NCBI GenBank assembly: GCA_963920665.1
Contig: OY987272.1
Span: forward strand, 18,047,001-18,111,000
Reading direction: 5' to 3'
Origin: Straminergon stramineum
Taxonomy: Eukaryota; Streptophyta; Bryopsida; Hypnales; Calliergonaceae
DNA length: 64,000 bases
The translations under genes were made by a program, and so were the position numbers. This document shows positions 32,649-44,900 of the stretch, piece after piece; the stretch's first letter is position 1, and each line of letters begins with the position of its first letter. A model generated the notes under the pieces. The model searched no databases. It worked only from the letters and a program-made list of their open reading frames with translations, and was not told where the DNA came from.

Positions 32649-32951
32649 ACGGTCGCTTTAAGAGCAGACTACCCTAAGCCTCAATAGATAGGTTGGTTGC
32701 CTCAAAAGTCGGATTGGTTGTACCATATTTGTTCCTACACTTGGAACATACAAGCTTCAGTTGCAGCAGAAGATTGAAAATTGAACTCGAGATGCCCTCC
32801 AAAAGCAAAAGTTTGCCGATAACTGAAGAGCCCAGAATTCCAATTGCGCTCCAAACCCTAGATTTTGGCTCATGAGAGTTTAGTGACGGAATTCGTCAAT
32901 TTCACGACATTGTTTTTGGTGAGTGAAACATTCGACAAGCTTTTAGTGGTG

Positions 32952-34678
32952 ATGAGAATGAAGCCAATTTGGTGGTCGTTGCTCTGCTTCGTGTTGCTGT
33001 TTTCGCAAAGCCTGGTGGGTGCACGATCGCTCCGCAGTTTCCAGTTTCAAGCGCCGGATCTTTTTCCGGAGAGTTTCGCCTGGGATCGCGTCCACGATCG
33101 GTTTTTGGTCGGATCTGTTTTTCATGGCACGATTTCGGAGCTTGCTATCAATGGCTCGTTCACGGAGTTTGTGCGCGACGAGGAGTATGCTGGCAAGGCC
33201 GGCGTTTCGGGAGTGAAAGTGGATAGCCGGCGCAATCGAGTCATCGTCACGGTGACGGAGACTGCGGCTTTGAATTATGGTGGCGTCGCGGCGTACGATT
33301 TGGACACCAAGGAACGGGTGTACTTCACTCGCTTGGACGGCGTTGGCGTTGGCGAAGGTTGCAATTCATCCTCCTCTTTTCGATTGAGTTTTTCTTTTCA
33401 TCATTCTTCGAATTAGAGCTCTTCCTAAGTTTGTCTTATTGTAAAATCGTTGCCCTGAACGAACGACCATCAAGGTGCTCAGATAAAAGCCCAAAGCAGT
33501 AAGGTAGAGGCTGCATTAACCGTCACTTTCAGTAAAAAGTACAATTAAGATTTCGGAGTGAATTTTCGTGCAATGACAATTATGGAATTATCATGAAGAA
33601 TGAGTTTTGACACATTCGTTTCCTACACTCTCTAGGAACCAAACCTCTCTGGAATTCATGAATCAGTATCGGATTCCTTTTGCTTATCAACTTCGTATTC
33701 TCTCTGCCCGTTTTACAGGGCCATATTCATAAATCAATTCCCTGTATGCGCCTGCTCTTATGTTGCACCATGTTTGAATTTTTCTCCTCATGATGACCAG
33801 ATCACTCACTTATCAATTTGATTATTGCACTCCTTTTTATAGGGACTGTTATTTCTTAAGAGTCCTTACCTTAATTGATTTACAGTATCATCGATCATTG
33901 TCGATAATATCTGTCGGAATATATATATATGATCGTTTCTCTCGTCATCTACTGTTGAAAATGAGGTCATGTGTGCTGAATGGCAACGGACATTGCAGGA
34001 GAGAAGTTCTTTCCCAACGACATTGCTGTCGATCTCAAGACGGGGGACATCTACGTGACGAATTCCTTGGGCAATTTTCTGTGGAAGGTGACAAAGGACG
34101 GGACACCGTCTGTGTTCGTAAAGAACGAGAACTTCACGCAACCAATAATTGTGGACAGTTTCCAGCACGTTGGTTTCAACGGTATAGTCTATGAACCAAG
34201 GAAATACCTCCTCGCCATCCAAACGAATTCAGGAGCACTGTTCCGAGTTGGCGTGGAGGATCAGAGTGTTCACAAGGTGATCATGAAGGAGAATCTTCCA
34301 ATGGCGGATGGCATGGTCCTTCGTGAAGATGGCACTCTTGTGGTTGTCTCCGCTGCGCAAGTCTGGCTTGTAGGAAGTGCCAGCAATTGGATTGCTGCCA
34401 ATGTGGTTGACACTGTACCTCTTAATTATTCGGATGCGACAACAGCAGCCACTACGAAGAAAGGCTCAACCTTTATTATCCATTCCCACCTTCTTGACCT
34501 GTTTGCACAACAGTCGAGGAAAGAATTTGAGATTCTGGAGATCGAGTTTCCAGCGGAGATTGGTCAAGGCGATCCAGTGTGGCTGATCGTTCTCATTGTG
34601 CTGGTAGTGGTGGTGGTGTCTCTCTGGAGATTTCAGATGGGTCACTTTTATGAGCAGTACCGTCGAAAGAGAGTTTGA
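32952..34678 (+). CDS. Signal-peptide beta-propeller protein (SMP-30/NHL-like), membrane anchored
   Basis: Two exons, 32952-33357 and 33999-34678, join within a glycine codon (GVGEG/EKFFPND) to give 361 residues. The start MRMKPIWW opens a hydrophobic signal peptide of about 25 residues. The body has strands typical of the SMP-30/gluconolactonase-like six-bladed propeller: ESFAWD, SGVKVD, PNDIAVD with GDIYVTNS, FNGIVY and MADGMVL with GTLVVVS. Near the C-terminus PVWLIVLIVLVVVVVSL is a single membrane helix, followed by a basic tail (YRRKRV). The bulk should therefore face the ER lumen or cell exterior. The substrate is unknown. Family members hydrolyse lactones or act as binding proteins, and the catalytic metal ligands cannot be settled by eye. 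An earlier in-frame TTG is not a likely start. Confidence 0.85.
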
Positions 34679-34689
34679 ACGATCGAAAA

Positions 34690-35235
34690 GGTGCGAATCG
34701 TGTCTGGCATGGTTATGTTGGAATTTTTATTTACAAAACACGAATATTTGGAAGTAGACGATGGTATTTTCGAATTAATGAATTTGTTTGTGTGCTTGTT
34801 TTACTTGGTTCAATTGATGCCTGCAGAATTGTTGAGTTTAGGGTTGTTCTACTGCAACATAGGGATGCTGTCAATGCCGAATTAGGTTTGTGAAACGGTA
34901 GCTTCTTATCATATAATCCATTCAACGTTGGAAATGCAATTTATAACATATAGTGACGGGCTTGGACACTGTTTTCACAGGTTCACTGTGAGAGCTTGAT
35001 CGATCGACCAGTGCGATTTGTCGATCTCTGGCATCGTTATGTTGGGTGTCATGCATGTACAGAGCATGAATCTATTTCTTGAGTTTTTGAGAAGGTTCAA
35101 TTGGTGAGTGCAGGATTGTTGAGTTTAGGGTCGTGCTACTGCAACGCAACGATGCTGTCAATGCGAAATTAGGTTTTGGAGACGTTATCTTTGTATCATA
35201 TAGTCTGTTCAACATTGTAAATGTAACATTCTCCT
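34690..35235 (+). repeat. Tandem duplication of the propeller gene's 3' region
   Basis: The stretch 34,700-34,945 and the stretch about 288 bp downstream (34,990-35,235) share TTGTTGAGTTTAGGGT, CTACTGCAAC and GATGCTGTCAATGC in the same order, with moderate divergence. The first copy begins just after the stop codon. It may offer alternative 3' ends. Confidence 0.7.
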
Positions 35236-35819
35236 CTGCAAAATTTCACTGCTTCTTTCTAAAATTGTCTCTGTGATACTGAGCTCAAAATCTCGTTTCC
35301 AAAATTCTTGCCCCTGCATCAACTTAGGACTCTTGGGTTCAAGTTTTACCACCTCTATTTTTCAGACTGAAACCTCACATTCTGCCTCCTCTCCCTCCTG
35401 CTTGCCCACCAAATGCCTCCCCTCTTTCACTTGCTCCAGGGGCCATCAGGGCTTATGATTTCTCAGATGTCATTCATTATTCCTAAGTATTGAGGATGTT
35501 ATCGGATACAATTGCAATTGTATAGGGAGTTATGATCAAAGACATTAGAACCCAAATGGACAAGATTAGTAACCCTATGGATAGTAATGAGAAGTTAGTA
35601 ATGTGTGTTTTCAAAAATGAGCTGACCAAATACATGTGAATTTCTCTGATTTGCTGAACTGTTGCAACACTAAAAATTGATAATTTGAGATTACAAGGAC
35701 CAATGATTCAACGACCAAAGGAACGACAATGCATGCAATACACTGACTGAGTGAGGAAAATGATTCAAATCTGCCTGCACGATGCTGTTCAAACAACCAC
35801 AATTATACCCGTTAAGCAA
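35236..35819. other. Intergenic spacer
   Basis: Nothing with coding character is seen. A short Ser/Pro-rich frame at 35,273-35,458 has no recognisable features. Confidence 0.4.
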
Positions 35820-36390
35820 CAACACAAATCAAAATTGCATATGAAATTCATACGTACGGTAGGAAAAAATATTGGCTACTGTACCCAAAGTATCTCTCCT
35901 CAGCTCTGCAGTAATCTCCACAAACCGAATTCCTACATGTGCTCAGAGAGAAGCAAAGAGTACCCTCCACCTTATTTAATCATCTAAGCCTCTACCCAAG
36001 AGCTTGTCCATCTGATGTTCAAACTATTTGAAAGTTTGAACATCACGCAATCATATTAAGTAGGTCAATGAGAAATTGAAATTGCATAAAAAATTCATGC
36101 ATAGTGATAGGTGATTGATCTCCAGAGAGATCTCTAGTACCGAAAGTGATTTCACCACAGCTCTCCCCAAAATCTCCCCAGTCAGATTACGGAGGTCTTC
36201 ATGAAAATTGAAATTGCATAAGACATCCATGCACGGTGCAAAAATCTGATTTCCAGAGAGATTGGTTCTTGTAAACTTATCTCCCCCAAATCGAACTCCT
36301 ACATAATTACGCAAAAGTGAAGTGAATAGTATCCTCCTCTCCCCTTATCTCAATCATCTCCGCCTCAGCGCAAGATTTTGTTCATTTAAT
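35820..36390. repeat. Three diverged direct repeats of ~150-180 bp
   Basis: Segments starting near 35,838, 36,068 and 36,205 each contain ATTGCATA(T/A)(G/A)AA...TTCATGCA, then ATCTC(C/T)CC... and end with a CCTTAT(C/T)T(C/A)AATCATCT phrase. They lie just downstream of the broken minus-strand ORF, probably as duplicated 3' sequence. Confidence 0.5.
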
Positions 36391-36780
36391 TTGCTCAGAA
36401 AACCTCCGGCAGAAGCGCCATGATTCACCGATTGAGACTTGGACAAGCGTCTGGGAAGATCCAAGGTCCATCTCCAATTGCCCTGCTCATCGGTGGTCTC
36501 CACTACCTTGACGACTGAATACTCGATGATGTGATCGGATTGGAGAACCCACACCTTGTCGTCAGGCCACACAATCATTTATTGCCGGTACGTGGAGTGC
36601 ATGTCGTATCTGATTTTGTCAGACTCCCGTGGTCGCAGTCTCTTGAGGCTCCTAAATGTGTTTCTATGACCCTCCCGCACCTCCACGTCCACCTTCAAGC
36701 AGTACACGTAGGTAATCGTGGTTTCGATCCACATGGTGAGGTGACCTCTTTGTTCACATTCAACAAAGTGAGATGGGGTA
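36354..36780 (-). pseudogene. Broken ORF, unknown plant protein
   Basis: A minus-strand frame reads from upstream of MWIETTITYVYCLKVDVEV through HSTYRQ. It meets TAA at 36,579-36,581 and continues in the same frame with MIVWPDDKVWVLQSDHIIEY to the stop at 36,354. The two halves are evenly coding in character (charged, W-rich, no low complexity), so they look like one protein of about 130-140 residues cut by a single point mutation. I do not recognise the family. It may be a lineage-specific plant domain. Alternatively the two halves are separate exons or genes. Confidence 0.55.
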
Positions 36781-36790
36781 CAACCCTCTC

Positions 36791-37186
36791 CCTCTAAACC
36801 AAAACAATTGACATAATTATGTTCACTGGTTAACCCAGCATTATGTTATAATATGGCCTTGCCAATTATGCTAACCACAATTCAGCTGAAGTAAGTACAA
36901 AGAAAAATTGCAACAGCGTGGATGCTTTCTGGGAAATCACGAATACCGGTAGTGCGGCGTTAAAACAACCCAGTCTCTTGATATCCGAAAGTAACAAATA
37001 GTAATATTGGCACATTCCAATGCAGTCCGAATACATGAGCAAACACAGCAGAGAGACACCAATGGGTACACAAGTACACCGTACTTCAAGATATTCGTAT
37101 CGTTCAAATCCTTGTTGCGTACAAATGACTCGAAAATTATCCATTGATTTTCAACAACTACAACCATGAAGTTGTGCACATCGACC
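36791..37186. other. Intergenic spacer
   Basis: No feature is supported here. Overlapping minus-strand frames are short and rich in hydrophobic codons by chance. Confidence 0.4.
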
Positions 37187-37833
37187 TTAACCGCTAAATG
37201 CCCGAGGCACCAAAATGTGGTGTTTGGAAAACTTTGAAGTTAGATAAAACCTAAGCATTTTTCTATTTTTAGTAGTTTATATTTTTTGAAAAATCATTTT
37301 TGAAGTCTAGTTTTAGCATCAAAAATCTGATTTCGAAAATGATTAATTATAATTTTTGTATTCTACATTTTATGGAAAGGTGTCCATTGCAATCTTGACT
37401 TTCCGTAGTGTTGGGGGCTCTTGGAAATGGGCCTCAAATACACTAGATCTTGGAGAAAAAATCACATTCAAAATTCATTTAAAAAAATTGTAGAGTAGAT
37501 TTTGAGAACCCATAAATTGATTGGGGTTATGCAAGTTAGGCCCTTTAACCTCATATTTTATTGGTGACCAACTTTTTAGATTTGACATGTGAAAAGAGGA
37601 TGTTCAAAATTTTGCAGTTTTAACACCCTCATGATCAAACATTATAATCTTTCAATCCATAAGTGATATCGTTGTGTTTTCTTTTCCCATATGACCTCTA
37701 ACATGTCTAGTTTGAATTTGTGCAATTACAATTTTTTTAAAATTGATACAACTTATCAAAATGATGGATTTTTGTTCAATTTAGAGCAAATTCGTAGAAG
37801 CTCAAAAAAAGACCTTGGGCATTTAGGGGTTAA
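37187..37833 (-). mobile_element. TTAA-flanked MITE family A, copy 3 (inverted, older)
   Basis: The ends CCGCTAAATGCCCGAGGC and CCTTGGGCATTTAGGGG are flanked by TTAA. The inside is the reverse complement of copies 1 and 2 with many more substitutions and small indels. It is therefore an older insertion of the same family. Confidence 0.85.
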
Positions 37834-37951
37834 AATGATGATTACTTTTGGATTGAAAGAAGTTAGCTCATCGAGAGATAGAGCATACATTAATTCATCG
37901 CTTTTAACAACCCATTGCCCTAGGGGCAAATGAAGGTTATGTAACAACCTA

Positions 37952-38447
37952 AGAGCATCCTTAGTAGTACCTTGTATATTGGCTTGGTAACTATTTAACT
38001 AACTTTTGAACTATAAATAATTAGAACTTGAAAATTGTCTCACTGGAAGCACATCGGAAAAAAATTGGTGTAAGTCAAAAAAAATTCAAATTTAAATATT
38101 GGACAAATATCTCAAAAATAAGGTAAAAATCACAAATTATAGAGGTCTTAGAAAATCATGGTTACCAAAGCAATATTTCGCCATTGACCCTCCACATTTG
38201 GCCACATTTAGAGGGTCAATGGCCAAATATTGCTTTGGTAATTGTGATTTGCTAAGATCTCTATAATTTCTGATTTTTACCTTATTTTAAGGATACTTGT
38301 CCAATGTCTAAATTTGAATTTTTTTTGGACCTTCTCCAAGTTTTTTTAGATGCACTTCCAATGAGACAATTTTCAAGTTCTCATTATTTGCAATTCAAAA
38401 GTTATATAGTTATCGAGCCAATATACAAGATAGCACTAAGGATGCTC
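37952..38447. mobile_element. Tourist-like foldback MITE with TAA duplication
   Basis: GAGCATCCTTAGT at the left and ACTAAGGATGCTC at the right are flanked by TAA (37949-37951, 38448-38450). The two arms of about 230 bp are complementary nearly to the centre (AATGGC...AAATATTGC/GCAATATTT near 38,190-38,240). An RNA copy would fold into one long hairpin. A 3-bp TAA duplication and GAGCATC ends fit the PIF/Harbinger (Tourist) class. Confidence 0.85.
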
Positions 38448-38450
38448 TAA

Positions 38451-39631
38451 AAACTCTCCAATTGAGGACCCTCCAAATGATCTAAAAGGTGAGATCTCAA
38501 TGTTTGCAATTGCATACATGCCAATCACAATCCTGAGCATCTCGACAGAATATGTACAGTATCAAGATGATCACCCATTTCCGATCACTTAAGCAATTCA
38601 GCCTATCTGCGGCATGGAAAAAGTTCAAGAAAAAATTTACTCATTTAGAGAAATAGATTTCAAGAGGATTTCATAATTTCCTAAATTTTTTCCCTTAAAA
38701 GCAAAATTATCTCAAATTTTTTTCATGAAAATTCTATTTGTCTCATTCTTGATATGTAGGCAAACCTATTTCCAACCATAGGATGGTTCTGAAATCAATG
38801 CATGGCTTCCAATGTACACTTTGTGATCATGTAAGCTTTCAATGTACATCTCCTGGACATTTTTGTTGTCCCAAGGGTCTTGTAGTGCATGAGCTGTCAC
38901 CAACAATCCATCTAATCGAAAATGGAGCAACCTAAACCACAAGAATGGGAAACTGATCGGAAATGGGTGATCTCCTTTACAGTAATCCGGTATACAGTAA
39001 CGGATGCAATCACAAGGGGCAGGGGAATCAGCCGTGTCAGCCGTTTCGACGGATATGCCAAGCCCGCCGGCTGCCGCTGACTCGCTGCACACAGTGCACA
39101 GGGCAGGCCTAATTCTACAGTACCGAATTACAACCTTGCAGGTTATTTCACCTTGATTAAGGGATGTCAGACGATTCCGGCTCAAGAATTGGGCCCAAAG
39201 TGATTTTTCTATCACCAACGCAGTAAGAGCATCCTCAGTGCACAAACTCCATCCACTCCTCAATCAAATGCACTTCTCTGTAAATTGCTAACTTTTCAGT
39301 TTTCACCAATTTTTAATTAGAACGTGCAAATTTTTATCATTGGAAGTGTATCATTGAAAGCGCATCCAAAAGTACTTTGAATAGGTACCAAAAAAATCAA
39401 AATTTAGACATTTGACAATGAAAATAAACTACTTCAAAAAGTTAGATAGATATAAGACAAAATTATAGAGGAGTGGGCAAATTACATTTATTAACTTTAT
39501 TTTTTATGTACATATCTGAAATTTCACTTTCATTTCATTTATAAAGTTTTGCTTCATTTTCATTTTTGAAAAAAAATGGAAATTCAGAAATGAGACGAAA
39601 AGACAGGAAATCTTTAATCAAAGACAAGATA
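38451..39631. other. Intergenic, repeat debris
   Basis: The open frame 38,766-39,263 (minus) contains cysteine-rich and proline-rich pieces but no recognisable domain. TAAGAGCATCCTCAGTG at 39,226 looks like one end of a second Tourist-type element, but no partner was found. Confidence 0.4.
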
Positions 39632-40091
39632 AAATAGCCCATTATGGACCAAATGGGTAGGTTGCCTTCTTTTTATTTCTGAAATTTTATACTTTTTTTC
39701 CAGAGAAAGTCAAGTGATAGAAATGGCAAGAGCATTTGAAACTATATTTTTTCAATAAAGTGTAAATTTGTTATGAATTTTTGAAGTGTTCAACCCATCA
39801 TAGCCTAAAAGAGTTTGTAGACTACCCCAAAACCAACCAAAATTGATCCATAATACTCATCTTACTCACCAATTGTGGTCACAATATTTTCTAACATAGA
39901 AGACTTGAAAAAGGCACTTCCTACAATGAACTAACACTAAAAAATTGAATGTTCCTATTGTGGTCACTAATTATTCCATCCCAGTTAGTTAAGACATTGA
40001 ATGTTGCCTAAATCTCAATAACTAAAAAAAACCCATAATGGGGGCATTCTTAGGAGTCCACAATGGGTAAAAGGTCTATAATGGGCTATTT
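39632..40091. mobile_element. 460-bp MITE with TA duplication
   Basis: The inverted ends AAATAGCCCATTATGGACC and GGTCTATAATGGGCTATTT are flanked by TA (39630-39631 and 40092-40093). The inside is AT-rich and non-coding. It is mariner-like by target site. Confidence 0.75.
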
Positions 40092-40732
40092 TACCTTATA
40101 CGATGAAAAAAATAAATGTCAAGGAAATTATGAAATAAAATTAAAAACAAAAGCAAAAACAAATATTCTTAATGAAAACTCAAATGAAATGGATACTTAA
40201 ACATTAAAAAATAATTTAAAATGAAAATAATTCAGGGATGAAGACAAAAAGAAAAGGAAACTCGGAAGGAAGAAATCTAGACATGAATGAGAACAAAAAT
40301 GGAATTCTAAAAAGCAAAGGACCAAAAATGTCTTTATACTAACTTAAGGTACGTCGGAGCATCCATTACCAACCACCACCTCACCAACAATTAAAAGGGT
40401 GTCAAAAATTTTGGAGAGGGTAGGAAAATTGGTTGTGATACCAAAGTGCCATGAGATTTTGAATGCCCCAATCACCAATAAATAGTCACCAACAAGTGAG
40501 TAATTTTGAAAGACTCTAAACATTGGGCATGGGTCTAAACCAACTTTTGACTTTCAAAATTTAGAGTGATTTCAATTCAAGCAATAAAATTACCAATCTC
40601 CATTATTTCTACCTGTGCACATACAAATATATTTGCTTTGCCTAATACATACTTCAAATCATGTCCAAAATTGTTTAACTGATAAGTTATTGGTGCCTCC
40701 ACCTTTTCCCAAGGAATAGCCAAAAATAGTTA
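40092..40732. other. Intergenic, nothing seen
   Basis: This is AT-rich sequence. GGAGCATCCATTACCAACC at 40,352 looks like a lone MITE end. Confidence 0.35.
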
Positions 40733-41128
40733 GGGGAAGCAACCCATTCTTGACCACTCCCCCATTATGGCAACATAACATGTAGTAATTTCAATTAGGA
40801 GGTGATTAACATGATTAATACTAGCACAATTCCCGACACTACTATAGCACATTACGATTGGCTACAACACTCTCAATATTGACACCAACCCTTGTTGGAT
40901 TTTGCAACCAACCCTTGGTCGGAAATAGGAAGGTATATATGACCAATATAGGGTGGAACAAAATCTTCAACTAAAAATTCATAGTAATTTTGTTTTGAGA
41001 AATACAAATTTGAAAATTATGAAAATCTTATGAACTCTATTTCTACACGTGAGAAAATTTCCCACTATTAAAAACTCCCTTGCAGATACATGTATTTGCT
41101 TAAGTGGTCAAAAATGGGTTGCCTCCCC
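40733..41128. mobile_element. 396-bp MITE with TA duplication, ends related to the previous one
   Basis: The ends GGGGAAGCAACCCATTCTTG and the complement of GGGGAGGCAACCCATTTTTG are flanked by TA (40731-40732, 41129-41130). The inner part of the terminal repeat (CCCATT..TGACC) resembles that of the 39,632 element, suggesting one family. The outermost bases differ. Confidence 0.72.
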
Positions 41129-41972
41129 TAAACTTGTTGGACTTGTTGGGCCCATGAGGTCTATGATTAGATTCCTACCATGTTGCCCAAACACAATCAT
41201 TTGGTTTGACGGGGAAACAACCATAGGTAGGTGTCCTAGGTGTCCAGGCTAGGTCAATCTGTTACTTCACACTGCAGCCAAATGCAGTATACACCACAAA
41301 AAAGTAAAAAATAAGAAGCGGTAAACATCCTACATGAATGCAAAATGAAATATCAGGTAAAAAAAAAGAAAATGAAATGAACTCTCATAATTGAAAACAG
41401 AAATGAGAAGAAATTTCACAAATCAAATTCATCGATGGAGTTTCAGAAATAAAGTAGAAATTCATAAATGAATAATGAAATGAAATGAAAATGAGAAGAA
41501 ATTGAAAAATGAAATCATTTGAGTCAAAGTTTATCGAGGGGACAGTGCCCAACAACTAACTCGATCATATTCAGTCCATGCGTAAAAAGGCCACGCTACT
41601 ACTGCAAAGAGGCTGCAAATTGTAGCACATTGCCACAAAGTGTAGCATTGGCCCCCTTTTCGAAGCACTCTACTCAAACTACCTCACATCCATTGTTGAT
41701 GGAGCTCTTGTCCAGGCAAATCCTCCTCTCCTGTCCAGAGCCAATAAGATGGGGAGCTCTGACGCTACAATGCATTGGAATTGCGCGCTGTTGCTCAGCT
41801 CTGAGTATTCGCCAAATGAATGATCCTCGGACTAATTTTTAAAAATCGAATTAAATCATTTCTTATGATTCTAAGCGCATAGAAAACCGGCTACTCATAC
41901 AAGGGCCTCGTCGGGACCATAATTGATGACTGCCGTCCCATTGAAGAGACAGAAAGTAAGTACCTAACCATG
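41129..41972. other. Spacer and 3' side of the hydrolase gene
   Basis: There are GAAAT-rich simple repeats at 41,340-41,515. The open frame 41,519-41,842 has no recognisable features and is not called. The 3' untranslated region of the minus-strand hydrolase should lie near 41,850-41,972. Confidence 0.4.
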
Positions 41973-44900
41973 TTATGCAATCGGTGAACGAGCGGTACCT
42001 GATGTACCTTTCGGCTTGGATGATGGTGTTTCCGGCAACTCTTCAGGAATATTATTCTGTAATTCCCCATTCCGATGCTTCAAAGATTGGCCACGCCTCG
42101 ATCGGAGGGACTTGCTAGAAAGCGCCCCGCTAAGATTCCGAGAGTTCGGCGTTTCTTCCAGAGGCTGAATGATATTTCTCGCACTACTTGGTGCCACGAG
42201 GGACAGTCGAGACGCCACGTAAGCCATGAGCTCCTCCCGGTTGGCGAAAGTAAAGTCCAGGTGAGCGAACTCGAACTCCGAATAGGACGCTTGGCAGCCC
42301 GCAGATTTCAAAGCATCGAAATGTTTCCGGACCATGCTCGGGGGAATGAGCCTGTCCCTGCGCCCGCCCACCACATCCACTGGAATATCGATCACGCCAT
42401 AATTTGCCCCTATGTCCAGCGGAGAGGGAGTGCCATAAGCCCGGAGGTTCAAATCCTCGCTCCCAAAATCGTACATAATGAAGCGCTTGGCTCGCGCCAT
42501 CTGGGCCAGATGGACAGCTACACGAACCGCCACCCCTGGCATGTTGTTCATGTTGTAGTGTGATACCCCGATGGCTCCTACCCAATTGGAACTGTCTCCA
42601 CCTATAAGATAGCTCAAGAGCGCTTGCACTAGGCCTCCCAACGCCGGATAATTCTGAAAATCTCGAGATAACTTGTTGAATAGAGCCCGGAAAAACCTCG
42701 TGGGTATGTAAATACCAGGCATGAAAATACTGAGAAAGGAAGCTGAAAACGGGATCACATACTTGCACACTTGCACCGAGAATGGAGCATCTTCGTGAAA
42801 TCCAGCCGGAGAAAGTAGTATCAACCTCGAAAGGTAGTGAGGCTTTTTTTCCAGGCGCTGTGTCACCACGTATATCAAAATCGCAGCACCCCCCAAGCTA
42901 TGTGCTATCCCGCACATTGTGTAAGGAAGCTTTTCAGAGGGGTTATATTCCACCATCGGCTTAGAATTCTCATCACGATCCTCCAAATCTGAATGTGATG
43001 GGCCTGGTAACTCCAGCATTTTGAGTTCATGTATCTTGGTCATCATAGCTGGAATGTCTTGTGTGCCATGCTCGTTTACTGAGAAATCCCAGTACCTGCG
43101 CAATTTAATCACAAAGCTTAGAAAAAAACACTACAAACAACACAAGGGAAATTACTTCACTCGAGCGTCCCCATACACTCAAAACTGAGAGAATGTACAC
43201 TCATAACACGAAATGTCTCAGGACTCATAGCCATCGATAACCTAGCACAAAGTTCTTCGCCAATGCAATGAGTAAACATACAAGATCCAGCAGGGTGAAC
43301 AAAACCTTACCTCTGAGATGAGATATGCTTGTCCACATGTTCTCTTGATGCCAAGCCCCTTAGATTTCCCAGGAATACATCATAACCTACAAATAGATGA
43401 CAGACCAGCTTGACAATGTCAGCTTTAAGGATACTAGCATGGAATGGGAAGAACGCCAAGTTGACCTGCACGAATACACTTACATAGTATCCTCCCTCCA
43501 GCAAACAACTGCAACTGCAACCTTTACCACAATGGCTATTCGTATTCTAAAGCAAACTAGCGTTCCAAGTAATTTTGTATTAGGGTTATCAACAACCAGA
43601 GGCCTGAAGATAACCTAAGACAAATCTCCCGCAAATGTCCCACAATATTAATAACTTGAGCTATTACCTTGATCGAAAGCAGCGAAGGCTTGAGACCCAA
43701 CGACTCCGTTAGAAACCCAGCTGTATCACGACAGGATATGGTGAGCATGACGAGAGCAATATTTCAGATTCTCATCAGTCATTCGTAGAAAATCTTCGAA
43801 GGTTAAATAAATAGAATCTCTCAACAGATTTTCATGACATTCAATCAGAAACAGATCACCAATCCAATCTAATATGCACACAGCATAATATTCCAAAATA
43901 ATCAGGTCAAGAGAGAACATTTATCAATAGAAAACAATGCCATATGACGACAGTAACAGGATGCAGTTCACCTAATTGAAGAATCGAGAACTCCGTGCTG
44001 TAAAAAGACGACCTTGCGTGATTCCCGCCTACAAGAAACAAAAACATATTATGAGAGACCTATCGTAGCATGTTCATCGCTTCTCCTAAGAACTCATGGA
44101 ACAAGTCAGATACTGTGTTGCAAGTCGGTACAAGACTAGATTTGGACCGAGGTGCAAAATTCATTTTACATTGATTACATATGCTGAAACCAAAATTAAA
44201 ATCAGTCTAATGTGAGTGACGCAGTTGATGACAGAGACTTTCCAAGATAGATAGATATATATAACATCAAGATAATCCAGATAAAACTGAACACCTAACC
44301 CAACTCTATCTTCGATAAAATGGATCTACCTCGGTATCCTTTCAAGCAGGAGGACATGCCCGTCTGCTGTTGTTACACGATATGCTTCATAAGGATATCT
44401 GCGAGGATGCCAAACAAAAGTCCATTTGATTATAACAAAGTAAAGTAATATACGACCTCCAACAATAAGTACTGACAAACCTATTGTGAAGAAAAAGGTA
44501 ATGTCCTAGTAATAGAGATAAGCTGCACCAAAACAAAAAATAATAACCAAGTAGGAACGAACCCCAAACTTGTGATGATATCCTGACATGTGCGATTATC
44601 TGTATTCAGAGGTTGCTGAGGAAACTGCTTCTGCTTTTGAGGAACAGGATCCGAGTCACCTAGAGTGGCCATGTCTGCGATGTCTGTGTCATCATTGTAA
44701 CTTGTATCACGAAAAAAGGCCCAGTGGATAAATTCTCTAAGTGTTTTGAATGGTGACAGAATATGATGTACTATATACCGCACTACCTCAAACACCCGCT
44801 CTATCATAAGCTCCATCACAAGTTGCAAGTCCTGCGACAAGATAAAGTATGCAAAATGAGTGAGAAAAATACTAAAACTCAAAAGCAAAAACAATATGAC

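Noticed and set aside
38766..39263. 165-codon minus-strand frame as a gene
   Set aside because: It lies between MITEs, includes a MITE-like end, and shows no family motif.
39515..41515. Large inverted repeat formed by CATTTCATT-rich and AATGAAATG-rich stretches
   Set aside because: The match is mostly simple GAAAT/ATTTC composition, without defined ends or target duplication.
41519..41842. 107-codon plus-strand frame as a gene
   Set aside because: Low information content, no motif, and position in the 3' flank of the hydrolase.
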